A DNA stretch of 43,523 bases. It comes from Paludibacteraceae bacterium (GTDB lineage Bacteria > Bacteroidota > Bacteroidia > Bacteroidales > Paludibacteraceae). Positions 22,906 to 31,509 of the stretch are shown here, one piece after another. Position 1 is the first letter of the stretch; every line of letters starts with the position of its first letter. Position numbers and translations under genes: made by a program. The stretch is taken from positions 1-43,523 of the forward strand of contig JAEDGZ010000018.1 of NCBI GenBank assembly GCA_016297215.1, given 5' to 3'. Under the pieces are notes generated by a model. It had not been told where the DNA came from, ran no database searches, and worked only from the letters and a program-made list of their open reading frames with translations.

Positions 22906-25900
22906 AAAACTTATAGGTAAGGCTTAAGAAGAAGTTAGCACCCCATGCGTAGTAGTACTTTGAGGGGAACTTCCATGCGTTGGGCGAAATAACGGAGTTC
23001 TGGCTATCGTCTACGCCTTGGCGAGTCAAGCGCGGCAGACGAGCCTGCTGGTAACCACCCGTCTTAAAGTGGGTGTTGTTCGTCAGGTTCGTTACCGACA
23101 GGTTGATAGACAGCGACTGACGATTCTTCAAATAAATCAACTTCCCTACGCTGGCATCGATGATAAAGCGGTTAAGCGGGTTGGTGGCGGCAAGTGACTC
23201 TTGCATGGAAAGAATGTTGTACGGATATTTCAGCACCGGCACTCCGTTGGCATCCGGCACCGCATTCTCGGGAAATCCGTTAGCATCCGTTGTCCGCAAG
23301 CAGTTCCCTCCATCCGTGGTCTCAATGGCGTTCGCATAAGAATCGCCATACCATCCGTTAACGGGTGTCCCGTCAGCACGCACACCGGTGAAGAGTCCCT
23401 TCATACGGCGAGAGGGAGCCACGGAGAGGTAGTTCCAATCGTAGTAACTTACCGTTACATCCGCAAACCACATCTTCGGATGGAAGAACGACAGTTTGAG
23501 GCTGGCATTCACCTGCGGACCGGTGGCTACTTTCAGCCCTTTGAGCAGCACCTCGTCGCGCAACTCAAAGACGGGCTTCTTGTTGTTGTCTTGCGAAAGA
23601 GCCATCCCGTTCTCCGCAGAGGTGATCGCCATCGCATTGCTCGTATAACGGTAGTCGCCCACGCTCGTGGCACCGGTCAGGGTGAAATACGTGCCGAGTT
23701 TCACGGCAACAGCGGCTTCTATACCCATGTGGCGGCGGTCAATGCCGCTCAATGCCTGATTCACAAAGGTGCGTGCCTCATCATCGTAGTAGCCGTTCAA
23801 CTCCGAACCGTCCCAGAACTGCGTGTAGAATCCGGTCAGACGACCGCGTACAATGGGGTAGTTGAACTCATATGTCAAGTCTGCACCTACTACCTTCTCG
23901 CTGGCAGCATAGTAGTCGGCAAGTGAGGTGGCATTATCGTGCTGGTAGATATTGTAGAGAGCACGGTCGTGTACACGCGGCGAGAGATATGCATCGCGTG
24001 CAAGAGGTGCCGTAGTCTGCGCCAGTGCATTCAGTTTCAGACGGTTGCGACCGTTGATCTTGTAGGTAGCACCCAGTTTGAAAGAGGGGTCTACAAAGTG
24101 GTGTGAAGCACCTAAATAGGTGGAGCCCACTCGGAGCGTCCCTGCCTGTGCCTGCGCGATAATCTCGTTGGCTTGCTTGCCGAGGTAAAGATTTGCTTGG
24201 TCGGGATTGATATGGGCGAGGTACCATGCACGACCGTTAATCATGTTGGTAGTGCGCTGCATAGACGAGTAGGTGAGTTGGAGCGCATAGTAGAAATCCA
24301 CATCGTTGAAACTCCATTCGTTCTGTGCCCACACTTTGACCGTCCCCATATTGATACGATAGTCGTAACCAAAGCGGTCGCCATCGTGCTTCACGTCGTA
24401 GTAGTCGGAGGCGATATCGTTTTTCTTCACGTTCTCTATATCCTCCTGCGACAAGCCGGCGTTGGTTGCCAACTCCTTGATATCGCGGTCGGCAAAGGGG
24501 TCAACGTCTATCCATTGTTTGGCACCCAACAGGTCGTCCACCGACTTATAGTGAATACCCTGCGAGAACTTGCCTTCCAAGCCCGCCGTTACTTTCAGGT
24601 GGTCGGCTTTGGTATTGGTGTAGTGGATATTCACCATTGCCTCTTGAATATCATTGTGCCGACGCTCCAAGACGTAGCGTGCCGAACCGTTGGGGTTGTT
24701 GTAGTTGTTGGCAAGGTTAGCGGCATAGATGTCGTTCCAGTTGATTTGCGTGGTAGCGTCGTCGCGACTTTGCCACAAGTCCACCAACTTATTGTATTGG
24801 TCAGCATTCACCGACGGACCTAACAACTGTCCGTCGTGTCCGATGCTACCCATACCCAGCCCTATGCCTTTCATATCTGCACCGATGAAGTTACCATAGT
24901 TGTAGTGGTTGCCGTTGGGGTCGAAGAGTTGCGCCGAGTTGCTATCTACAATCTGCCCGTCCCACAAGAAGGAAGGCAGGTTGCGGTAATAGTCCGGACG
25001 CGGGTCGGGGGCGTTGTAGAAGTTGAGCGCGGAGTTGCTGTACATACCGTAGTGGTAGCCCGCAGCGAACTTCAGCAGGTTATGGTCGTCTATCTTCCAG
25101 TCGTAGTTGACGATAGCTGTCGGGTCATACGATTTCACCACGCGCGAGTTGCGCACCTTGCCGTTTTGGTAGCCCCAATAGGGGTTGTAGTAGATAGACC
25201 CCGTCAGGTCGTACACCTCTTGCGTAACGGCAGCCGACTGCCCGCGCTCGGTGGGCGAACCGAAGGTTACGATAGAGAGGCGATTGCCGCTGTTCCATTT
25301 CTTCTCGGCAGCGAAGAAATAGCCGCCGGAGTAGTACTGAATACCCTCGCCGATGATGTTCTTTTGGTCGATATACGGCGAAAAACGGAATGCGACTTGT
25401 CCTACAAATGCCCATCCGTTAGCCAATACGCCAGAAGCATAAGTGGCATTCACGCGGGCTTTGTAGTTGCGGTTGGTGCCGGCAACGCCCACTTTCCAGC
25501 CTTGCGCAAAGCGTGATGCCTCCATCAGGTAGTTGGTCGAAGTACCCAATCCGCCAAAACCGAAGTTGGTTGCTTCCAAAGGATTGACCACCTCTTTGTT
25601 ACGGCTTGCGTCGTTCAGACCACCCATCGAAGAGAAGTTGAACTGTCCGCGCTCAGCACCGTTGAAATTGATACCGTTGATGTAGTTCTGCTCGGCGGTC
25701 TGCTCGTAGCCGCGGTTGCGGTAACGTGCTGTGGACCAAGCAAATGAGGTCAGCGAGTTGAATACATCTTGACTCGCCGAAGACGCACTGGCTTGCGCCT
25801 GCGAGCGTCCTTCGTCGTCATTTAAGTCCTCCTCCGAAAGGTTGAGCAGAATTTCCTCTTGCGCCTCGCGGGCGATGTCTCTTTGAAGCACAACCTCGCC

Positions 25901-26179
25901 CATGTCGTTGGTTTGGTTGGCATGCAGTTGCACCAACTCGATGGTAGCAATATACCCGTCAGCCTCGATAATCACTTCCTCATCCTGCGGTTCCAAATAG
26001 AGTAGGGAGAACGCACCGCCGCTGATGGTTGTAGTGGAGATGTCTTGATTAGCAAGCGTAACCGTGGCACCAACAATGGCATGTTTGTTAGCGTCCACAA
26101 CCACTCCTTGCAGAGATGTTTGTGCCGTCAGTGTGGTAGTCAGCGCCAGCACACCAAGCAGTAAAAAGAGCTTCTTCAT
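22904..26179 (-). CDS. TonB-dependent receptor with N-terminal carboxypeptidase-regulatory-like domain
   Basis: A 1091-residue outer-membrane receptor. The signal peptide is residues 1-19 (LFLLLGVLALTTTLTAQ). Residues about 21-100 are a carboxypeptidase regulatory-like beta-sandwich (LQGVVVDANKHAIVGATVTL), standard for Bacteroidota receptors. The plug is degenerate (VFNSLTSFAWSTARYRNRGYE, then NYINGINFNGAERG), and the remainder is a 22-strand type barrel ending in the aromatic FFLSLTYKF. No SusD partner is present; the adjacent DUF5689 lipoprotein probably fills a similar role. The gene is the sixth of the minus-strand series, 23 bases after asnS. The ligand is unknown. Confidence 0.88.
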   Translation of the reverse strand: MKKLFLLLGVLALTTTLTAQTSLQGVVVDANKHAIVGATVTLANQDISTTTISGGAFSLLYLEPQDEEVIIEADGYIATIELVQLHANQTNDMGEVVLQRDIAREAQEEILLNLSEEDLNDDEGRSQAQASASSASQDVFNSLTSFAWSTARYRNRGYEQTAEQNYINGINFNGAERGQFNFSSMGGLNDASRNKEVVNPLEATNFGFGGLGTSTNYLMEASRFAQGWKVGVAGTNRNYKARVNATYASGVLANGWAFVGQVAFRFSPYIDQKNIIGEGIQYYSGGYFFAAEKKWNSGNRLSIVTFGSPTERGQSAAVTQEVYDLTGSIYYNPYWGYQNGKVRNSRVVKSYDPTAIVNYDWKIDDHNLLKFAAGYHYGMYSNSALNFYNAPDPRPDYYRNLPSFLWDGQIVDSNSAQLFDPNGNHYNYGNFIGADMKGIGLGMGSIGHDGQLLGPSVNADQYNKLVDLWQSRDDATTQINWNDIYAANLANNYNNPNGSARYVLERRHNDIQEAMVNIHYTNTKADHLKVTAGLEGKFSQGIHYKSVDDLLGAKQWIDVDPFADRDIKELATNAGLSQEDIENVKKNDIASDYYDVKHDGDRFGYDYRINMGTVKVWAQNEWSFNDVDFYYALQLTYSSMQRTTNMINGRAWYLAHINPDQANLYLGKQANEIIAQAQAGTLRVGSTYLGASHHFVDPSFKLGATYKINGRNRLKLNALAQTTAPLARDAYLSPRVHDRALYNIYQHDNATSLADYYAASEKVVGADLTYEFNYPIVRGRLTGFYTQFWDGSELNGYYDDEARTFVNQALSGIDRRHMGIEAAVAVKLGTYFTLTGATSVGDYRYTSNAMAITSAENGMALSQDNNKKPVFELRDEVLLKGLKVATGPQVNASLKLSFFHPKMWFADVTVSYYDWNYLSVAPSRRMKGLFTGVRADGTPVNGWYGDSYANAIETTDGGNCLRTTDANGFPENAVPDANGVPVLKYPYNILSMQESLAATNPLNRFIIDASVGKLIYLKNRQSLSINLSVTNLTNNTHFKTGGYQQARLPRLTRQGVDDSQNSVISPNAWKFPSKYYYAWGANFFLSLTYKF

Positions 26180-26202
26180 AGCATTTTCCTATTTAAGGAT
26201 GA

Positions 26203-27600
26203 TTAAAATTCAGCAGTTTTTGGGGTACGCGGGAAGGGTATCACATCGCGGATGTTCTGCATACCCGTTACGAAGAGCATCAGTCGCTCAAAGCCCAATC
26301 CGAAGCCGGCATGTGGTGCGGCACCAAAGCGGCGGGTATCCAAGTACCACCACATATCTTTCATCGGAATCCGGCGGCGCTCGATCTCCGCATTCAACTT
26401 ATCCAACGACTCTTCGCGCACCGACCCGCCGATAATCTCGCCTATCTGCGGGAAGAGTACGTCCGTGCCTTGCACCGTCTTGTCGTCTTCGTTGATTTTC
26501 ATATAGAAAGCCTTGATGTCTTTCGGATAGTCTGTCATAATCACGGGCTTTCCAAAGTGTTCCTCCACCAAGAAACGCTCGTGCTCCGAAGCCAAGTCGT
26601 CGCCCCACTCACAGGGGAACTCAAACTTCTTGCCGTTCTTCACCGCCTCTTGCAGGATGTTCACGCCCTCGGTGTAGGTCAAGCGGACAAAGTCGGTATT
26701 CACTACCGACTCCAAGCGAGCAATTAGCCCCTTATCCACAAACTGGTTCAGGAACTCCAAGTCGTCCTTGCAGTTTGCCAATGCCCAGCGCACGCAGTAC
26801 TTGATGAAGTCCTCCTCCAAGTCCATCAACTCGTCTTTTTGGATAAACGCCACCTCGGGCTCAATCATCCAGAACTCTGCCAAGTGGCGCGGCGTGTTGG
26901 AGTTCTCGGCGCGGAAAGTAGGACCGAAGGTGTATATCTTGCCCAATGCCATAGCAGCCAACTCGCCTTCCAACTGACCCGATACGGTTAGGGAAGTCTG
27001 CTTGCCGAAGAAGTCGTCAGAGTAGTCTATCTTGCCATTTTCATCGTATTTCAGGTTGTACAAGTTCTTAGTCGTAACTTGGAACATCTGCCCGGCACCT
27101 TCGCAGTCCGATGCGGTGATGAGCGGCGTATGGAAATAGAAATAGCCGTGCTCGTGGAAGTAGGTATGGATAGCCATCGCCATGTTGTGGCGAATGCGGA
27201 ACACAGCTCCAAAAGTGTTCGTGCGCGGACGCAGGTGCGCAATAGTGCGCAGGTACTCCATACTCAACCCCTTCTTCTGCAAGGGATATTTCTCGGGGTC
27301 TGCCGTGCCATATACCTCCAACTCGGTCAGTTGAATCTCTACTGCCTGACCTGCACCTTGGCTCTCCACCAGCGTACCCGTAGCGGAGATACACGAACCC
27401 GTGGTAACAGGTTTCAACTGCTCTTCTGAGAAGTTGGCAAGGTCAACCACAATCTGGATATTCTTGATGGTAGAGCCGTCGTTCAGCGCAATGAACGATA
27501 CGTTCTTGTTGCCGCGGCGGCTGCGTACCCATCCGCGGACGTTGATTTTACTTCCAAAATCTGTGCGCTTCAGCGCATCTATGATTACTGTTCTTTCCAT
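26203..27600 (-). CDS. asnS: Asparagine-tRNA ligase
   Basis: A 465-residue class IIb aminoacyl-tRNA synthetase that charges tRNA(Asn) with asparagine using ATP. The N-terminal OB-fold anticodon-binding domain covers residues about 12-110 (INVRGWVRSRRGNKNVSFI). Motif 2 is visible as FRAENSNTPRHLAEFWMIEPE and motif 3 as GFGLGFERLMLFVTGM near the end, followed by the usual IRDVIPFPRTP terminus. Length is normal. It sits between dnaB and the TonB receptor gene. An A/T repeat (27604-27632) precedes its start. Confidence 0.97.
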   Translation of the reverse strand: MERTVIIDALKRTDFGSKINVRGWVRSRRGNKNVSFIALNDGSTIKNIQIVVDLANFSEEQLKPVTTGSCISATGTLVESQGAGQAVEIQLTELEVYGTADPEKYPLQKKGLSMEYLRTIAHLRPRTNTFGAVFRIRHNMAMAIHTYFHEHGYFYFHTPLITASDCEGAGQMFQVTTKNLYNLKYDENGKIDYSDDFFGKQTSLTVSGQLEGELAAMALGKIYTFGPTFRAENSNTPRHLAEFWMIEPEVAFIQKDELMDLEEDFIKYCVRWALANCKDDLEFLNQFVDKGLIARLESVVNTDFVRLTYTEGVNILQEAVKNGKKFEFPCEWGDDLASEHERFLVEEHFGKPVIMTDYPKDIKAFYMKINEDDKTVQGTDVLFPQIGEIIGGSVREESLDKLNAEIERRRIPMKDMWWYLDTRRFGAAPHAGFGLGFERLMLFVTGMQNIRDVIPFPRTPKTAEF

Positions 27601-27603
27601 ATA

Positions 27604-27680
27604 TTATTTGACTATTTACTATTTGACCATTATACTTTTTATAAACAAATATGCTCAAATATTGTTCAAATATTTTTATA
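27604..27680. repeat. A/T-rich junction between dnaB and asnS
   Basis: ATTTGACT, ATTTACT, ATTTGACC (27606-27628) abut the asnS start. Farther upstream CAAATAT occurs three times at 10-11 base steps (27645-27672), and the last two copies can pair as AAATATT with AATATTT. The T-run needed for a terminator is weak. Confidence 0.6.
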
Positions 27681-27709
27681 CAACAAACTCTTTCTGTTTA
27701 TTACATTAT

Positions 27710-29281
27710 TTAGAACGGCACACCATTGTCATCGCCCATAGCCCCCATGGATGCGGTGGCTCCGTCAGGACTCATCGTATTCATGCGCGATGCCATGCTC
27801 CAGCCGCCGTCTGCATTGCCCACGGGCGCGGCGGGTATGCCGTAGTCGTCATCTGCTACTTCATCCTCATTCTGGAACTTGGCGAATTTCGAGCGGAAGC
27901 GGAGCCATATCTCATCGGTGGCACCATTACGGTGCTTCGCGATGATAATCTCGCCCAAGCCGCGTAGGTCTTTGTTCGATTTCTCATCGTTGTAGATATG
28001 GTAGTATTCCGGACGGTGGATGAAGCAAACGATATCGGCATCTTGCTCAATCGCTCCCGACTCACGCAGGTCGCTCAGTTGCGGTTTCTTGCCGTCTATA
28101 CCCGTGCGCCCTTCTACGGCGCGGCTCAACTGGCTCAGCGCAATAATCGGTATATCCAACTCCTTTGCCATGGCTTTCAGGTTGCGCGAAATCATGCTCA
28201 CCTCCTGCTCGCGGCTGCCGAAGTTCATCCCCTGTGCGTTCATCAACTGCAAGTAGTCAATAATGATGAGTTGCACTCCGTGCTCGCGCACCAACTTGCG
28301 GGCTTTGCTGCGGAACTCAAACACCGAGAGCGACGGCGTATCGTCCAAATAGAGTGGGGCACCTTGCAAGTCGTTAATCTTCGTGTAGAGCCGTTTGTGC
28401 TCTTCGCGCGTCATCTTGCCGGTCTTCACCTTGTCGCCCTCTATCTCGCAGACGTTCATTATCAGACGGTTCACCAACTGTACGTTCGACATTTCCAACG
28501 AGAACATCGCCACGGGAATGCGGTAGTTCACCGCCATGTTCTTCGCCATCGAGAGCACAAACGCGGTCTTACCCATCGCAGGTCGGGCGGCGATAATCAC
28601 CAAGTCCGATTTCTGCCAGCCGGAAGTAATCTTATCCAGATTGGTAAAGCCGGAGGGAATACCCGACAGGTTACCCTCGTTCTTGCTCGCTATGTCGATG
28701 CGTCGCAGTGCCTCGGTAATCACCTCGTCCACCGGCATCACATCGCGCTTCTGCGAACGCTGGCTAATCTCGAAGATACCCGCCTCGGCTTGCTGCATCA
28801 GTTCCTCCACATCCTGCGTCTCATCGTAGCCGGCTTCCTCTATGCGCGCCGCCATGGCTATCAGGTCGCGTGCCGTGGCTTTCTGCGCCACTATCTGCGC
28901 GTGGTAACGCAGGTGAGCGGTAGATGCCACCAAACGGGTCAGTTCGCTCAACGTCGATGCGCCGCCCACTTCCTCAAACGTGCCTTGCTGCCGCAGTTTC
29001 TCCGCTACGGTCATCATGTCTATCGGCTCCTCTTTGGCGGCTAATGCGCGTATCGCCTCGAATATCAGTCGGTGTTGGTCGCTGTAGAACACCTCCGGAC
29101 GCAGCAGGTCTGCCACCGTTCCGTACGCCTCTTTCTCTATCATCAGCGCACCCAACACCGCTTCCTCCAAGTCCAAGGCTTGAGGAGGGAGTTTGCCCAT
29201 CTCGTTGGCACCCACCTTGATAATCGTGGGTTGCTGAGAGCGTTTGCGGGTTGTGCTTTTATTTGTGCTTGAGGTTGCCAT
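27710..29281 (-). CDS. dnaB: Replicative DNA helicase DnaB
   Basis: A 523-residue hexameric helicase that unwinds DNA at the replication fork. The N-terminal collar domain (about residues 35-140) begins LPPQALDLEEAVLGALMIEK. The RecA-like motor has Walker A in ARPAMGKT (232-239), the Walker B region IIIDYLQLM, SQLSRAVEGR, LSDLRESGAIEQDAD and IIAKHRNGATDEIWLRF. The C-terminal 60 residues are low-complexity and Gly/Met-rich. No intein is visible. The start codon overlaps the end of meaB by 23 bases, so the two are translationally linked; a later start would remove part of the N-terminal basic tail but not the conserved domain. Confidence 0.97.
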   Translation of the reverse strand: MATSSTNKSTTRKRSQQPTIIKVGANEMGKLPPQALDLEEAVLGALMIEKEAYGTVADLLRPEVFYSDQHRLIFEAIRALAAKEEPIDMMTVAEKLRQQGTFEEVGGASTLSELTRLVASTAHLRYHAQIVAQKATARDLIAMAARIEEAGYDETQDVEELMQQAEAGIFEISQRSQKRDVMPVDEVITEALRRIDIASKNEGNLSGIPSGFTNLDKITSGWQKSDLVIIAARPAMGKTAFVLSMAKNMAVNYRIPVAMFSLEMSNVQLVNRLIMNVCEIEGDKVKTGKMTREEHKRLYTKINDLQGAPLYLDDTPSLSVFEFRSKARKLVREHGVQLIIIDYLQLMNAQGMNFGSREQEVSMISRNLKAMAKELDIPIIALSQLSRAVEGRTGIDGKKPQLSDLRESGAIEQDADIVCFIHRPEYYHIYNDEKSNKDLRGLGEIIIAKHRNGATDEIWLRFRSKFAKFQNEDEVADDDYGIPAAPVGNADGGWSMASRMNTMSPDGATASMGAMGDDNGVPF

Positions 29282-30353
29282 ACTCGGTCAAGAGGTTGTT
29301 TGCGGCGATAAAACTGCTTATTTCGTTGTTGAGCACTTGTTTCTCGGTATCTTCAATCCGTTGCTCCATGTAGGGGTTCTTGTAAAATCCGTCCAGCAAT
29401 GCCTGATTGATAGTCTCGTACATCCAGTATTTGGCTTGCTCGGTGCGGTGGTGGTCAAAATAGCCGTTGGCTTTGGTGAATGCCACATAGTCTTCGATGT
29501 TTTTCCACACCTCGTCTATGCCGGTCTTCTCCACGGCGGAGCAACATAGTGCGTCCGGCTTCCATCCTGACGCGGAGGGCGGGAAGAGTGCCAACGCATT
29601 GCGGAAACTCACGCGCGACGCGTGTGCGCGCTCCACATTATTCCCGTCGCACTTGTTGATAGCAATCCCGTCCGCCATCTCCATGATACCGCGCTTGATA
29701 CCCTGCAACTCATCGCCCGTTCCGGTTACTTGCAGCAGCAGGAAATAGTCCACCATCGAGTGTGCTGCCGTCTCCGACTGACCCACGCCCACGGTCTCCA
29801 CCAGTATCGTGTCGAAGCCTGCCGCTTCGCATAGCACTATCGTCTCGCGCGTCTTGCGTGCCACGCCGCCTAATGAACCCGCGGATGGGCTGGGGCGGAT
29901 AAACGCATTCGCAGCCGTGGACAACTCGTTCATGCGCGTCTTGTCGCCTAAGATACTCCCGCGGCTGCGCTCGCTCGACGGGTCGATAGCGAGCACCGCG
30001 AGATGCTTTCCTCGGTGGCACAACTCCGTGCCCAATGCCTCTATGAAGGTCGATTTGCCGGCACCGGGAACACCCGTGATACCCACGCGGACGCTGTCGC
30101 CCGCAAAGGGAAGACACATCTCTATCACTTTCTGCGCAATGGCTTGGTCGGCAAGCAGGTTGCTCTCCACGAGCGTTACTGCCTGCCCCAAGATGCTGAT
30201 GTCTCCGCGGCGGATTCCTTCAAAATAGTCCTCGGCGCGCAGCACACGTTTCTTGCGGCGGAAAGTAGAGTAGGGGTTCACGCTCGGCAGGTTCTCCACA
30301 CCGGCGTTCACAGTCAAGCCCTTGTATTGTTGGTCGTTTTCAGGATGTTCCAT
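29259..30353 (-). CDS. meaB: Methylmalonyl-CoA mutase-associated GTPase MeaB
   Basis: A 364-residue G3E-type GTPase (MeaB/ArgK family) that protects and reloads cobalamin-dependent methylmalonyl-CoA mutase, part of the succinate-propionate pathway of Bacteroidales. G1 is GVPGAGKST (about residues 94-102). The family stretches DPSSERSRGSILGDKTRM, PSPSAGSLGGVARKTRE, DTILVETVGVGQSE, LLLQVTGTGDELQGIKRGI and ADGIAINKCDG are all present, with Asn-Lys-x-Asp as G4. The mutase subunits are not in this window. It lies between the DUF1573 gene (21 bases upstream) and dnaB (overlapping). Confidence 0.94.
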   Translation of the reverse strand: MEHPENDQQYKGLTVNAGVENLPSVNPYSTFRRKKRVLRAEDYFEGIRRGDISILGQAVTLVESNLLADQAIAQKVIEMCLPFAGDSVRVGITGVPGAGKSTFIEALGTELCHRGKHLAVLAIDPSSERSRGSILGDKTRMNELSTAANAFIRPSPSAGSLGGVARKTRETIVLCEAAGFDTILVETVGVGQSETAAHSMVDYFLLLQVTGTGDELQGIKRGIMEMADGIAINKCDGNNVERAHASRVSFRNALALFPPSASGWKPDALCCSAVEKTGIDEVWKNIEDYVAFTKANGYFDHHRTEQAKYWMYETINQALLDGFYKNPYMEQRIEDTEKQVLNNEISSFIAANNLLTEYGNLKHK

Positions 30354-30374
30354 GGTTAATTTACAAATTGATTC

Positions 30375-31472
30375 TTACTCCACTACCCAAGTCAGTGTAA
30401 CGTTCTTGCGCGGCTGGTTCGGGTCGTTGGTAATCACTTGCAGCACGCGAGCGTACTTGCCGGGCTCCATCGTCTTGCCGTCTTGCACGGTGTTCACCTC
30501 TACCTTCACTACGTTGCCTTTCTGACCTGCCTTGATGCTCCTCGGAGCGATAGCCGTTACGCGGCTGTCCGAGCAGTATAGGCGGCGAATCATCAGGGCA
30601 TTGGTGCCGCTGTTCTTGATAGTGAAAATGCCTTTCAGTTTTTTGCCTGCGGCAATCTTCCCGAGGTCAATCTGCGTGTTCTCAATGCTCATGATAGGTG
30701 CCTGCTGGCGTTCTTCGGCGGTCAGTTTGCTGAAGTCCTCCGTTACGTCTGCCGACAGCGTAATCTTGTAGTCGTCAGCAATCACGCGCTTCCCGTTCAC
30801 CACTACGTATGCGTACAGCGTCTGCGGACCGTACTGTTTGCAGGCTTTCGTGTCGAAGATAAACACCAGTTTGCCGGTCTCATTGGGCTTCAACTCTGCC
30901 AACGTTACCTGCGAGAGCAGGCATACATCGGCATCGCTGGTTGCCAATTCCACTTGGATGTTCTCTTTCGTGAAGTTTGCGTACTCTATCTCGCGCTTTG
31001 CGTTTTCGCCTTTGCGAATAGTACCGAACTGTACGGCTTTGCTCTTCAGGCTCAGTCCATCCATCTTCACGTTGTAATTCTGCGCGGGGTTGGCGGGCTT
31101 GGGAATCACCTCACCTTTGATGGTCAGACGTTTCGTTGCCTCGCTAGCGTTGGAGGTGATGGTTATCGTCTTCTGGAAGCGCCCGGGGCGACCGCTCGGG
31201 TTGTAGGTAACGGTGATGTTCCCTGTCTGCCCGGGCTCAATGGGCTCTTTCGGCCATTTCGGTGTGGTGCAACCGCAACTGGCGCGCACGTTGCTCAGCA
31301 CTAACGGCTCCATACCTTCGTTCTTGAAGGTGAAGATAGTCGTTACCCTGCCGTCTGCCTCGTTAATCTTGCCGAAGTCATGCTCGGTCTTCTCAAACGT
31401 AATCACCGGCTGTTGCGCCATCATGGCTACTGCTACGAGAGCCATAGAGAGTGTCGTCAAAATCTTTTTCAT
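30375..31472 (-). CDS. Exported DUF1573 domain protein (two domains)
   Basis: A 365-residue protein with a signal peptide (residues 1-19, ending VAMMAQ). The first DUF1573 domain (about 20-125) contains FEKTEHDFGKINEADGRV, the FTFKNEGMEPLVLSNVRASC and CGCTTPKWP segments and the Ig-like EPGQTGNITVTYNPSGRPG. A second Ig-like copy lies at about 250-365 (IDLGKIAAGKKLKGIFTIKN). The fold is that of periplasmic Ig-like (ASPM-SPD-2-Hydin-like) domains. Function is unknown. It stands between relA/spoT and meaB on the same strand, 32 bases after the former. Confidence 0.85.
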   Translation of the reverse strand: MKKILTTLSMALVAVAMMAQQPVITFEKTEHDFGKINEADGRVTTIFTFKNEGMEPLVLSNVRASCGCTTPKWPKEPIEPGQTGNITVTYNPSGRPGRFQKTITITSNASEATKRLTIKGEVIPKPANPAQNYNVKMDGLSLKSKAVQFGTIRKGENAKREIEYANFTKENIQVELATSDADVCLLSQVTLAELKPNETGKLVFIFDTKACKQYGPQTLYAYVVVNGKRVIADDYKITLSADVTEDFSKLTAEERQQAPIMSIENTQIDLGKIAAGKKLKGIFTIKNSGTNALMIRRLYCSDSRVTAIAPRSIKAGQKGNVVKVEVNTVQDGKTMEPGKYARVLQVITNDPNQPRKNVTLTWVVE

Positions 31473-31481
31473 ATCGTAAAG

Positions 31482-31509
31482 TATTACTTATTACCTATTA
31501 TCTATTACG
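31482..31509. repeat. 7-bp tandem repeat TATTACC between the relA/spoT and DUF1573 genes
   Basis: TATTACT, TATTACC, TATTATC, TATTACG fill the gap; the stop codon of the relA/spoT gene (31505-31507) lies in the last unit. Confidence 0.88.
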